A stretch of DNA of 64,000 bases from the NCBI RefSeq assembly GCF_965118895.1, contig NZ_CBCPJJ010000008.1, positions 437,801 to 501,800 on the forward strand. Reading direction: 5' to 3'. This document shows, in pieces, positions 47,401 through 55,161 of this stretch (position 1 is its first letter; every line of letters begins with the position of its first letter). Source of the DNA: Rahnella inusitata_A. GTDB taxonomy: Bacteria; Pseudomonadota; Gammaproteobacteria; Enterobacterales; Enterobacteriaceae. The notes below the pieces were generated by a model that was given only the letters and a program-made list of their open reading frames with translations, searched no databases and was not told the DNA's origin. The translations under genes and the position numbers were made by a program.

Positions 47401-48397
47401 CCAGAGCGAATGGGTACGCGGGACGTTCGTTAAACCGACGCTGATTGAACTCGACAGCTTCGACGAAATGAAGAAAGAGATTTTTGGCCCGGTGCTGCAC
47501 GTGGTGCGTTATGCCCGTCAGGATCTGGATAAGCTGATCGGTCAGATTAATGCCGCCGGCTACGGTCTGACGCTGGGGATTCACACCCGTATCGACGAAA
47601 CGATTCACCGCGTCACGCAGCAGGCGCACGTTGGCAACATGTACGTGAACCGCAACATGGTCGGCGCGGTGGTCGGCGTTCAGCCGTTCGGCGGCGAAGG
47701 TCTGTCCGGCACGGGCCCGAAAGCCGGTGGTCCGCTGTACTTATATCGTCTGCTGAGCAGCCGTCCGCAATTTGCCGTACAGCAGACGCTGCTGCGTCAG
47801 GATCGCGAACTTCCGCTCGATGCCTCCGTGCGTGAAGCACTGCTCGCACCGCACCGCGCCCTGCAACAATGGGCCACCGGACAGAAGCAAAGTGCGGCCT
47901 TGATTGGGGTCTGCGAACGTTTCGCAGAAAGCAGCCAGGGTGGCACTCTGCGCACTCTGCCGGGGCCAACCGGCGAGCGAAACACCTACGCGCTCCTGCC
48001 GCGCGAACGCGTACTGGCATTAGCCGACAATCAGGACGATGCGCTGACTCAGCTGGCCGCCGTCACGGCGACCGGTTGCCGCATTCTGTGGCCGGAAGCA
48101 CCGTTGCAGCGCGAGTTGTTCAATCAGTTGCCGAAAGCTGTACAGGCTCGCGTGGACTTCGCCAAAGATTGGCAGAACGATGCGCCGGTCTTCGATGCGG
48201 TGATTTATCACGGTGATGCCGATCAGTTACGTGAACTCTGCCAGCTGATCGCCAACCGTCCAGGCCCGATTGTCTCCGTACAAGGGTTCGCCCGCGGCGA
48301 AGACAATATCTTGCTCGAACGCCTGCTTCACGAGCGCTCTTTGAGCGTGAATACCGCGGCGGCGGGAGGAAATGCGAGTTTGATGACCATCGGGTAA
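44423..48397 (+). CDS. putA: Bifunctional proline dehydrogenase / 1-pyrroline-5-carboxylate dehydrogenase and repressor PutA
   Basis: Oxidises proline to glutamate in two steps and represses put genes. The 1324-residue protein has an N-terminal ribbon-helix-helix DNA-binding domain (MGMTTMGVKLDEGTRDRLKV). The FAD proline dehydrogenase barrel is at roughly 260-610 (GISIKLSALHPRYSR, RLVKGAYWDSEIK). The NAD-linked aldehyde dehydrogenase domain is at roughly 650-1110, with catalytic Cys in DSAGQRCSALRVL, and a C-terminal domain ends TAAAGGNASLMTIG. The ATG at 44423 aligns with E. coli and has GGAG 10 bp before it. Confidence 0.97.
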   Translation: MGMTTMGVKLDEGTRDRLKVAAQQIDRTPHWLIKQAIFSYLERLENGDALPEIPALNGAVTESAEEAAAPLLQESHQPFLDFAEQIQPQSVSRSAITAAYRRPEPEAVSMLLEQARLPASLNDAAQKLAADIATKLRNQKSANGRAGMVQSLLQEFSLSSQEGVALMCLAEALLRIPDKPTRDALIRDKISNGNWHSHLGRSPSLFVNAATWGLLFTGKLVATHNEASLSKSLSRIIGKGGEPLIRKGVDMAMRLMGEQFVTGETIAEALANARKHEEKGFRYSYDMLGEAALTEKDAQAYLQSYQQAINAIGKASNGRGIYEGPGISIKLSALHPRYSRAQYERVMEELYPRLLSLTLLARSYDIGINIDAEEADRLEISLDLLEKLCFEPELAGWNGIGFVIQAYQKRCPMVIDYLTNLAQRSRRRLMIRLVKGAYWDSEIKRAQVEGLEDYPVYTRKVYTDVSYLACARKLLAVPNLIYPQFATHNAHTVAAIYQLAGNNYYPGQYEFQCLHGMGEPLYEQVVGKIAEGKLNRPCRIYAPVGTHETLLAYLVRRLLENGANTSFVNRIADATLPIAELVADPVLAVEALAASEGQVGLPHPRIALPRNLYGSKRVNSAGLDMSSEHRLASLSSALLQSASHPITAQPMIDAPTDDGEFMPVINPSENSDIVGHVREATEAEISRALDASAAAGAIWFATPPEERAAILQRAAELMEAQLQSLLGVLVREAGKTFNNAIAEVREAVDFLHYYAGQIREDFTNDTHRPLGPVVCISPWNFPLAIFTGQIAAALAAGNSVLAKPAEQTPLIAALAVGILHEAGVPAGVLQLLPGKGETVGSQLVNDERVRGVLFTGSTDVAGILQRNIAGRLDPQGRPTPLIAETGGLNAMIVDSSALTEQVVMDVVASAFDSAGQRCSALRVLCIQDDVADHTLQMLRGAMAECRMGNPERLSTDIGPVIDSEAKEGIEKHIDAMRAKGRTVYQATQTFAADQSEWVRGTFVKPTLIELDSFDEMKKEIFGPVLHVVRYARQDLDKLIGQINAAGYGLTLGIHTRIDETIHRVTQQAHVGNMYVNRNMVGAVVGVQPFGGEGLSGTGPKAGGPLYLYRLLSSRPQFAVQQTLLRQDRELPLDASVREALLAPHRALQQWATGQKQSAALIGVCERFAESSQGGTLRTLPGPTGERNTYALLPRERVLALADNQDDALTQLAAVTATGCRILWPEAPLQRELFNQLPKAVQARVDFAKDWQNDAPVFDAVIYHGDADQLRELCQLIANRPGPIVSVQGFARGEDNILLERLLHERSLSVNTAAAGGNASLMTIG

Positions 48398-48410
48398 GTT
48401 TCTTAAGGGC

Positions 48411-49133
48411 GGAGGCTGTCGCAATGGCGGCTTTTGTATCTGATCGAGGAAGTTTCGGTTTCTCGATTGCATTAGGTTGGGTTTAAGACGGATTGAGTAA
48501 GTTTCGGTTTCTCAATTGCAGCGATCTCTTAACTCTCTGTGCCGAAACCGCCAAAGAGGGAGGAAAGCGCCTCCCTCTTTGATCTCCCACGCTTTTCCAA
48601 ACACGCGCTATCGCGAAAACGATAGACATGTTCTGTGACTCCCGCGTGTGGCACAAAACCCTGCCGCTTCGCGGTGCCCTCTCTCGGTCCTGAAGCCTTA
48701 GGTCTTCAGGCCGCTCCGTTCGGCAGGATTTTTTAATCGCGCCATTTCACCATTTTTAAAAACAGAAACGAGTCGTCTTTAATTTTTTAGTTTTCCCTTT
48801 TCTTTTCTCATCCTGAGCCGGTGAAGTTGTGACCTAATAGCTCTGGCCGCGTTCAAAAATCACGCCGTAGGGAGCGGTGGAAAACCGCGCTTTTTTTTTC
48901 GCGGGTTGTAACCCGACCGGAGGGCACCGCGCAGCGGCGGGATTTTGCGGCAATAGCGGTAGTTGCTGAAACATAGCCCGTCTGCACGGCACGTGTTTTA
49001 AAGAGCCAGGGATTCTTAAGGGCGGCGGCGATAAGCCGCCCTTAAGGCCAGTGTGGGTGGCAACCCACGACCTTGAAGTTGATATTGATGTTGATGTTGA
49101 TTTTAAAGCCCCCATTTTTGCCCCGCCCCCCAG
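48411..49133. repeat. Hairpin-rich long repeat, copy A
   Basis: About 725 bp that begins 13 bp after putA and ends just before the phoA Pho box. It recurs at 50678-51402 in the same orientation. The central 430 bp (about 48660-49080) differ by only a few bases. Internal parts are: two copies of AAGTTTCGGTTTCTC-ATTGCA; a hairpin AAAGAGGGAGG/CCTCCCTCTTT; CCTGCCG...CGGCAGG followed by ATTTTTT; GCGGT-GGAAA-ACCGC followed by nine T; TTAAGGGCGGC/GCCGCCCTTAA; and GTGGGT/ACCCAC. The end has degenerate GTTGAT/GTTGAA hexamers and a C-rich tail. No convincing protein frame. Confidence 0.85.
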
Positions 49134-49139
49134 ATCCCT

Positions 49140-49157
49140 TTGTCATAAATCCGTCAT
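49140..49157 (+). promoter_or_regulatory. Pho box of phoA
   Basis: TTGTCATAAATCCGTCAT, two 7-bp PhoB half-sites 11 bp apart, lies 84 bp before the phoA start and only 7 bp beyond repeat copy A. It should activate phoA on phosphate starvation. Confidence 0.85.
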
Positions 49158-49240
49158 CCTCCTGATTTACCCTCCCAGTAACAAAATAACTCAAACTGTG
49201 TATTTTTATTTCTGATGCTTTATAAAAAGGAGTTTTGACA

Positions 49241-50665
49241 ATGCAACAACCTGTATCTCTGCTCGCTCGCGCCATCGCTGCCGCTTTGCTGCTTTCCGCC
49301 TCTGCCGGTTCCTACGCCGCTGAAGAAAATGCGTTGTCTGACCGCGCAGCAAAAGGTGTCCTGACCGAACAAGGTGGCGCTCGCCGTCTGAGCGGTGACC
49401 AGACAGCCGCGCTTAAGGCATCGCTCTCTGACAAAACGGTGAAGAACGTGATCCTGCTTATCGGCGACGGCATGGGTGATTCCGAAATCACCTCCGCGCG
49501 AAATTATGCCGAAGGCGCGGGCGGCTATTTCAAAGGCATCGATGCCCTGCCGCTGACTGGCCAGTACACACACTATTCTCTCGATAAGAAAACACAAAAA
49601 CCTAACTACGTCACCGATTCTGCCGCCTCTGCCACCGCCTGGAGCACCGGTGTGAAAAGCTATAACGGCGCAATCGGCGTGGATGTGAACGGGAAGGACC
49701 ATCAGACGATCCTCGAAATCGCCAAAGCCGCAGGCAGAGCCACCGGCAACGTCTCGACGGCTGAATTACAGGATGCAACGCCCGCGGCACAAATCGCGCA
49801 CGTTACGTCCCGTAAATGCTACGGCCCGGAAGAAACCTCTGAAAAATGCGCCACCAATGCGCTGGAAAATGGCGGACGCGGCTCGATCACCGAACAGTTG
49901 CTGCACGCCCGCGCCGATGTCACGCTCGGCGGCGGCAGAAAATCGTTCAGCCAGCTGGCGAAAAGCGGCGAGTTCTCAGGCAAATCTCTGAAAGATCAGG
50001 CGCTGGCACAGGGCTATCAGTGGATTGAAAACGCCGACCAGCTCGCTGCCATTACCCAGGCCGGTCAGCAAAAACCCGTTTTGGGCCTGTTCTCAGAAGG
50101 CAATATGCCGGTGCGCTGGCAGGGGCCGAAAGCCTCTTATCACGGCAACATTGACAAACCCGCTGTTACCTGCGAAGCCAATCCACAGCGCACGGCGGAC
50201 ATTCCGACCCTTGCCGCTATGACTGAAAAAGCCATCGACCTGCTGAAAACCAATGAAAAAGGCTTCTTCCTGCAGGTAGAAGGTGCGTCAATTGATAAGC
50301 AGGATCATGCCGCCAATCCATGCGGACAGTTCGGTGAAACGGTCGACCTGGATGAAGCTGTGCAGAAAGCGCTGGAGTTCGCCCGCAAGGACGGCAACAC
50401 GCTGGTGATCGTGACCGCCGACCACGCACATTCCAGCCAAATCATCGAAGCCGACGCCAAAGCTCCCGGCCTGACGCAGACGCTGACCACCAAAGACGGC
50501 GCGCCAATGACCATCAGCTATGGTAACTCCGAGGACGATTCACAGGGGCACACCGGAACCCAGCTGCGCATTGCGGCATTTGGGCCACACGCGGGGAATG
50601 TGGTGGGTCTGACAGATCAGACTGATCTCTTCTTTACGATGAAAGGGGCAATGGGGATCGAATAG
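49241..50665 (+). CDS. phoA: Alkaline phosphatase PhoA
   Basis: Periplasmic zinc/magnesium phosphomonoesterase induced by phosphate limitation. The 474-residue precursor has a signal peptide ending SAGSYAAEE near residue 24, the metal-binding LLIGDGMGDSEI, the nucleophile motif DSAASATAW with Ser127 of the precursor, and TADHAHSSQI with metal-binding His. Two disulfide pairs (CYG...KCA and TCE...PCG) are present. The ATG at 49241 follows AAGGAG. It stands alone between two large direct repeats, unlike E. coli, where it is next to psiF. Confidence 0.95.
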   Translation: MQQPVSLLARAIAAALLLSASAGSYAAEENALSDRAAKGVLTEQGGARRLSGDQTAALKASLSDKTVKNVILLIGDGMGDSEITSARNYAEGAGGYFKGIDALPLTGQYTHYSLDKKTQKPNYVTDSAASATAWSTGVKSYNGAIGVDVNGKDHQTILEIAKAAGRATGNVSTAELQDATPAAQIAHVTSRKCYGPEETSEKCATNALENGGRGSITEQLLHARADVTLGGGRKSFSQLAKSGEFSGKSLKDQALAQGYQWIENADQLAAITQAGQQKPVLGLFSEGNMPVRWQGPKASYHGNIDKPAVTCEANPQRTADIPTLAAMTEKAIDLLKTNEKGFFLQVEGASIDKQDHAANPCGQFGETVDLDEAVQKALEFARKDGNTLVIVTADHAHSSQIIEADAKAPGLTQTLTTKDGAPMTISYGNSEDDSQGHTGTQLRIAAFGPHAGNVVGLTDQTDLFFTMKGAMGIE

Positions 50666-50677
50666 TTTTTAATGCAG

Positions 50678-51402
50678 GGAGGACCCATTGCAATGGCGGC
50701 GTTTATATCGGACCGTGAAAGTTTCGGTTTCTCAATTGCATTAGGTTGGGTTTAAGACGGATCGAGTAAGTTTCGGTTTCTCAATTGCAGCGATCTCTTA
50801 ACTCACTGTGCCGAAACCGCCCAAAGGAGGGAAGTACTTTCCCTCCTTTGGATTCCTCCCCGCTTTTTAAAACACGCGCTTTCGCTGGAACGATGGACGT
50901 GTTCTGGTACTCCAGCGTGTGGCACAAAACCCTGCCGCTTCGCGGTGCCCTCTCTCGGTCCTGAAGCCTATGGTCTTCAGGCCGCTCCGTTCGGCAGGAT
51001 TTTTTAATCGCGCCATTTCACCATTTTTAAAAACAGAAACGAGTCGTCTTTAATTTTTTAGTTGTCCCTTTTCTTTTCTCATCCTGAGCCGGTGAAGTTG
51101 TGACCTAATAGCTCTGGCCGCGTTCAAAAATCACGCCGTAGGGAGCGGTGGAAAACCGCGCTTTTTTTTGCGCGGGTTGTAACCCGACCGGAGGGCACCG
51201 CGCAGCGGCGGGATTTTGCGGCAATAGCGGTGGTTGCTGAAACATAGCCCGTCTGCACGGCACGTGTTTTAAAGAGCCAGGGATTCTTAAGGCCGGCGGC
51301 GATAAGCCGCCCTTAAGGCCAGTGTGGGTGGCAACCCACGACCTTGACGTTGAAGTTGAAATTGAAGTGGTTTTAAGCGCCCCCCCTTTGCCCCTCCCCC
51401 AG
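50678..51402. repeat. Hairpin-rich long repeat, copy B
   Basis: Second copy of the repeat at 48411-49133, starting 13 bp after phoA, same strand and same length. In its first hairpin the sequence is CCAAAGGAGGGAA/TTTCCCTCCTTTGG, different from copy A but still perfectly paired; the next stem uses CGCTGG/CCAGCG where copy A has CGCG/CGCG. The last 27 bp of the repeat (51376-51402) overlap the coding end of the LysR gene, and its TTTTAA provides that gene's TAA stop. Confidence 0.85.
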
Positions 51403-52272
51403 CGCCCATAATTTCCGCCTTATCAGTTGCTTAAGCTTGAGCGCCGCCTGGGATACCGGCTGGTCACGCCTGTTCAGCAAAATCACCTCAAAGGGTAACG
51501 GCTCTGTCACCTCACAAATTTTAAGCTGACCGACATACCGCTGGGCAGTAAACGTGTCGACTACGCCAACGCCACCTCCGGCCAGCACCATATCGGCGAT
51601 GACGGAATAGGTTTTGATATGCAAAGAAGACTGCGGGGTCAGGCCGTTTTCCCGCAGGACGCGGTTGAGCACCAGTCCGAGCGGATCCTGCTGCTGTAGC
51701 ATCATCAGGTCGTTTTCACAGAGCCACGCCAGCGACACCGGGCCTTCGACCGGGCAATCCTTCGGTAACAATGCGACCATATTGCCCTGATAGATGGACT
51801 CCGAAACCAGCTCCTGCGTGGCGGGCTCACCGAAGGCCAGTGCGAAATCCATTTTGTATTGCAGTAAATCCTGACTCAGCGTGTTGAAGTGTCCGGTCAC
51901 CAGTTCCACGCTGCCGCCGGGGGTCTGACGGCGGAAATCGACCAGTACCGGCGCCATCACGCTGTGACCCAGCGCGTGAGCGGAACCGATGCGCACATGC
52001 TGGCCTTCGCCCTGCCGCAACTGCTCCGCCAGCGCACCGATCGCCTGAATATGGCTGAACAACGCCTCGACTTCCGGCATCAGCCTGCGCCCTTCCGGCG
52101 TCACGATTAACCCCTGCGGCGTGCGGTCAAACAGCGTGAAACCCAGCTGCTGCTCGGCGTGATTGAGAACACGGCTGACGTTCGGTTGCGACACATTCAG
52201 CAAGCGCGCCGCGCCGCTGACGCTGCCCGCCTGCAAAACCGCCTGAAACACTTCAATGTGACGTAAGCGCAT
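51373..52272 (-). CDS. LysR-family transcriptional regulator of the D-peptide operon
   Basis: A 299-residue LysR protein. The N-terminal winged helix (MRLRHIEVFQAVLQAGSVSG, AARLLNVSQPNVSRVLNHAE) is followed by the substrate-binding domain with LVTGHFNTLSQDLLQYKMDF. It is the last gene of the dgc operon, 8 bp after the M55 peptidase gene, so it is likely autoregulated with it. The ligand is unknown, possibly a D-amino acid or peptide. The final nine codons (GEGQRGGA end) lie in repeat copy B. Confidence 0.87.
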   Translation of the reverse strand: MRLRHIEVFQAVLQAGSVSGAARLLNVSQPNVSRVLNHAEQQLGFTLFDRTPQGLIVTPEGRRLMPEVEALFSHIQAIGALAEQLRQGEGQHVRIGSAHALGHSVMAPVLVDFRRQTPGGSVELVTGHFNTLSQDLLQYKMDFALAFGEPATQELVSESIYQGNMVALLPKDCPVEGPVSLAWLCENDLMMLQQQDPLGLVLNRVLRENGLTPQSSLHIKTYSVIADMVLAGGGVGVVDTFTAQRYVGQLKICEVTEPLPFEVILLNRRDQPVSQAALKLKQLIRRKLWALGEGQRGGA

Positions 52273-52280
52273 GTGTTGCC

Positions 52281-53102
52281 TTATTTCTGAGTCGTCGCCA
52301 GATACGAAAACGCACTCAGCAAGCTGATGATGTTCGCCACGTTCGGGCTGTGATAGCCGACGGTGACCGCATCCAGACGCTCAACCCCGGGGATCAGGCA
52401 GAACAAATCGGCCAGCACCGGTCGGGCGGTCATCAGTTCGAGATGATACGGCGGGCTGAATCTTCCGGCGGTGAGCGGCGCGGGCTTACTGACCGCCAGC
52501 GTGGCGTGTTTGCGGATTTTCGCACGTGCGATTGCCGGGCTGTCGGATTCGGCAGCGTTGGCGGAAATCGCGCGTTTAACGCAGACATATTGCGATTCAG
52601 GATAATGGCGACGGATCCAGGTTTCGAGATGATCATCGCCGGTCACCAGCCACAGCGGGACGTTCAGTTCAGCACCTGCGGCAGCGTACAAATCGCTTTC
52701 GCCGACCACGTTACCGTTGAGTTTGACGCGGTAAAAAGCGCGGCCATTAATGGTATGCGCCAGCACGCCATTTTCACCCGCGGCAGTATGAAAACCGACG
52801 AACATCAGGCCGTCGTACTGCTGTTGCTGCAACCCTTCCACCATCGAGAGACCGCGCGGTTTGCCCTGCACCAGACGGGCGCGCGGGTCGATTTTGTCAG
52901 CGCGCAGGTTTTGCATCATCGCATGGCTGTCGGCTACCGTGACTTCCGTCGCGCCACCGGCAAACGCGCCGTCAATCGCCGCGTTCACTTCCTGTTCCAT
53001 CAGCGCCCGCGCTGCGTCGTAATCGGCATTGCCGGGGCTGCATTGTTCAGGGCGCATCACGCCCGCAATACCTTCGATGTCAGCAGAGATAAAAATTTTC
53101 AT
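52281..53102 (-). CDS. M55-family D-aminopeptidase (DppA-type)
   Basis: A 273-residue zinc peptidase of MEROPS family M55, the D-aminopeptidase of Bacillus (DppA), which removes N-terminal D-residues, for example D-Ala-D-Ala. Zinc-ligand regions are visible: FISADIEGIAGV (Asp8/Glu10), VADSHAMMQN (His60), GFHTAAGEN (His104) and an acidic TGDDHLE. It is not the E. coli dipeptide-binding protein of the same name. It overlaps the P1 peptidase gene by 4 bp (ATGA), so the two peptidases are translated together. Confidence 0.88.
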   Translation of the reverse strand: MKIFISADIEGIAGVMRPEQCSPGNADYDAARALMEQEVNAAIDGAFAGGATEVTVADSHAMMQNLRADKIDPRARLVQGKPRGLSMVEGLQQQQYDGLMFVGFHTAAGENGVLAHTINGRAFYRVKLNGNVVGESDLYAAAGAELNVPLWLVTGDDHLETWIRRHYPESQYVCVKRAISANAAESDSPAIARAKIRKHATLAVSKPAPLTAGRFSPPYHLELMTARPVLADLFCLIPGVERLDAVTVGYHSPNVANIISLLSAFSYLATTQK

Positions 53103-54208
53103 GATAGGTTCCCTTTTAAATTGGCCAGGTTGTCGAGGACGTCACTCAGCCCCAGCCGGAAATGTCCGTCGAAGCCGCAGACGGTTTCGGCGCTGAGCAT
53201 GGCGTCAATAACTGCATGCTCGGTGGCGTCGGCGGCCAGCGCCAGTAAAGGCTCGAGCTTATCATCGGTGAGCGTGACACCGTCACGCTGCGTGGAAAAT
53301 GCCAGCGCGATATCACCTGAACCATGCCCCCAGTAGCTGCCCAGACGCCCGAGCCCGGCACCGGCGCGTTTGGCGATGCGGCCGAGCTGGCGACTGTTGA
53401 GATGACGATCGCAGGCCATAATGATGATGACTGAACCGGCATCAATCGGCGGCGCGGTTTGCGGCGAAATCACTGGCGCGATCTTTGACAAGACATCGGC
53501 GATAGCATCACCGGCACGCACGCCGTCGAGCGTCAGTTCAGAGAGTGTACCGAAGTTGGCCAGTACCAGTACGCCAAGCGTGGCATTGAGCTCTTCGCAC
53601 CAGCGCGACGCGGTGCCGATGCCGCCTTTCAGGCCGAAGCTGCTCATGCCGCGCCCTGCTCCCACGCTGCCACGGGCGAATGTATTTGTCGCGCCGTCGA
53701 GTGCGGTGAGTGCATCATCTTCGCTCACCGCCATGGCCTGAATATCGTTGAGCCAGAAGTCGTTACATTCGAGGATCACCGGGTTGATAGTCGCATCTGG
53801 GCGGCCAATCTGCGGAAACTGATGGCAACTGCGTTTTATCATGGCATTAAACAACGCGCCGGTAGCAAAGGTATTACTGAGCAGAACCGGCGTTTGCAGC
53901 TGCCCCAGCTCCATCACCTGAATCAGCCCCATTGGTTTGGCAAAGCCGTTAAGCACTGCCACGCCGCACGGTAAAGGCTGCTGATAGAGATTGTCGCCGG
54001 GCGGCACGATTGCCGTAACGCCGGTCTGTACGTCCCCCGCCGCCAGCGTGCTGTGACCGACGGTGACACCGGCGACGTCAGTTATCGAGTTAGTCGCCCC
54101 GCACGGAAAGCGTGGGCGAAAGATCTGACGCGTCGAGCGCCAGCGTTGCAGCAGCGCGGCCAGTGCCTGCTGCGTGAATTCATCGGGTTCTGGGTATTGC
54201 GGATGCAT
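53099..54208 (-). CDS. P1-family (DmpA-like) aminopeptidase
   Basis: A 369-residue peptidase of family S58/P1, related to DmpA (L-aminopeptidase D-amidase/esterase) and BapA. The hallmarks are GATNSITDVAGVTVGHSTL near residue 40, a GSVGAGRGMSSFGLKGGIGT segment in the middle and ALDGATNTFARG. Family members self-cleave at an internal Ser/Thr and act on D-Ala amides, beta-peptides or small peptides. It lies 32 bp after the permease gene. Confidence 0.85.
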   Translation of the reverse strand: MHPQYPEPDEFTQQALAALLQRWRSTRQIFRPRFPCGATNSITDVAGVTVGHSTLAAGDVQTGVTAIVPPGDNLYQQPLPCGVAVLNGFAKPMGLIQVMELGQLQTPVLLSNTFATGALFNAMIKRSCHQFPQIGRPDATINPVILECNDFWLNDIQAMAVSEDDALTALDGATNTFARGSVGAGRGMSSFGLKGGIGTASRWCEELNATLGVLVLANFGTLSELTLDGVRAGDAIADVLSKIAPVISPQTAPPIDAGSVIIIMACDRHLNSRQLGRIAKRAGAGLGRLGSYWGHGSGDIALAFSTQRDGVTLTDDKLEPLLALAADATEHAVIDAMLSAETVCGFDGHFRLGLSDVLDNLANLKGNLS

Positions 54209-54240
54209 CTCTCTTCCATTTCAGCGGGTTAGTCATCAGG

Positions 54241-55152
54241 CTATTTCTTCAGTTTAGGATCCAACGTGTCGCGCAGCGCGTCGCCAAGTAAATTAAATGC
54301 CAAAACCGTGAGAAATATCGCCAGCCCCGGAAAAACGCTGACGTTCCATTTGCCCGCCATCATCATATTACGGCTCATCGCCAGAATATTGCCCCACTCC
54401 GGGACGTCCGGTTCCGGGCCGAGGCCGATAAAGCTCAGGCTGGCGGCGGTCAGAATACTGGTGCCGATGCGCATGGTGAAATAGACAATCACGTTCGACA
54501 ACGTGCCCGGCAGGATGTGGCGCAAAATCACCACGCGATCCGGCGCACCGACGCAGCGCACAGCTTCCACGTAGGCACTTTGTTTAATGGAAAGCGTCGC
54601 GGCGCGCACGATGCGGGCGAAGACCGGCACGCTGAACACGGCGACGGCAATAATCACGTTGTTCAGGCCAGGGCCGAGGATCGCCACCACCGCAATCGCC
54701 AGCAACATGCCGGGAAATGCGAACAGCACGTCGGAGCCGCGCATGATCAGCATATCCAGCCATTTGCCGTAATAGCCAGCCAGCAAGCCGAGCAGCACAC
54801 CGGCAATCATACCGAGCGTCACCGAAAAAATGCCGACATACAGAGAAATCCTGGCGCCAAAGATAATGCGGCTGAGCACGTCACGGCCTAAATCATCGGT
54901 GCCAAACCAGTGTTCTGCCGTCGGACCGACGCCGAGCGCCATCCAGTCAGGCGTCATCGGGTCATAGGGTGCCAGCCAGGGTGCGAACACCGCCACCAGA
55001 ACCAGCAGCAAAATAAATCCGCCGGAAACCAGCGCCATCGGATGGCGTAAAAACGTGTGGAAAAAGTCATACCACGGCGAACGGATATCGTCGTGGTGCG
55101 CGGCAACCGCAGCCGGTTGGGTTTCTCCCAGCGGAGAGACGGGATCGGTCAT
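54241..55152 (-). CDS. ABC transporter permease (GsiD/DppC type)
   Basis: A 303-residue inner-membrane permease with about six helices. It has the family motif HWFGTDDLGRDVLSRIIFGARISLYVG in the first periplasmic/cytoplasmic stretch, and the EAA coupling loop ATLSIKQSAYVEAVRCVGAP. A polar, proline-rich N-terminus precedes helix 1. It is separated from the other permease by 9 bp. Part of the Gsi-like importer of the dgc operon. Confidence 0.9.
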   Translation of the reverse strand: MTDPVSPLGETQPAAVAAHHDDIRSPWYDFFHTFLRHPMALVSGGFILLLVLVAVFAPWLAPYDPMTPDWMALGVGPTAEHWFGTDDLGRDVLSRIIFGARISLYVGIFSVTLGMIAGVLLGLLAGYYGKWLDMLIMRGSDVLFAFPGMLLAIAVVAILGPGLNNVIIAVAVFSVPVFARIVRAATLSIKQSAYVEAVRCVGAPDRVVILRHILPGTLSNVIVYFTMRIGTSILTAASLSFIGLGPEPDVPEWGNILAMSRNMMMAGKWNVSVFPGLAIFLTVLAFNLLGDALRDTLDPKLKK

Positions 55153-55161
55153 GTGCAGCTC

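Noticed and set aside
44783..47629. Open frame of 948 codons on the minus strand across putA
   Set aside because: It is antisense to the well-conserved PutA sequence, has no ribosome site or family resemblance, and arises from the high-GC codon use of putA.
48834..49115. Minus-strand 93-codon frame in repeat copy A
   Set aside because: It lies over hairpins and the hexamer tail, is poorly protein-like, and the region behaves as a structured non-coding repeat.
48411..51402. phoA region as a composite transposon
   Set aside because: The flanking repeats encode no transposase and have no terminal inverted repeats or visible target duplication.
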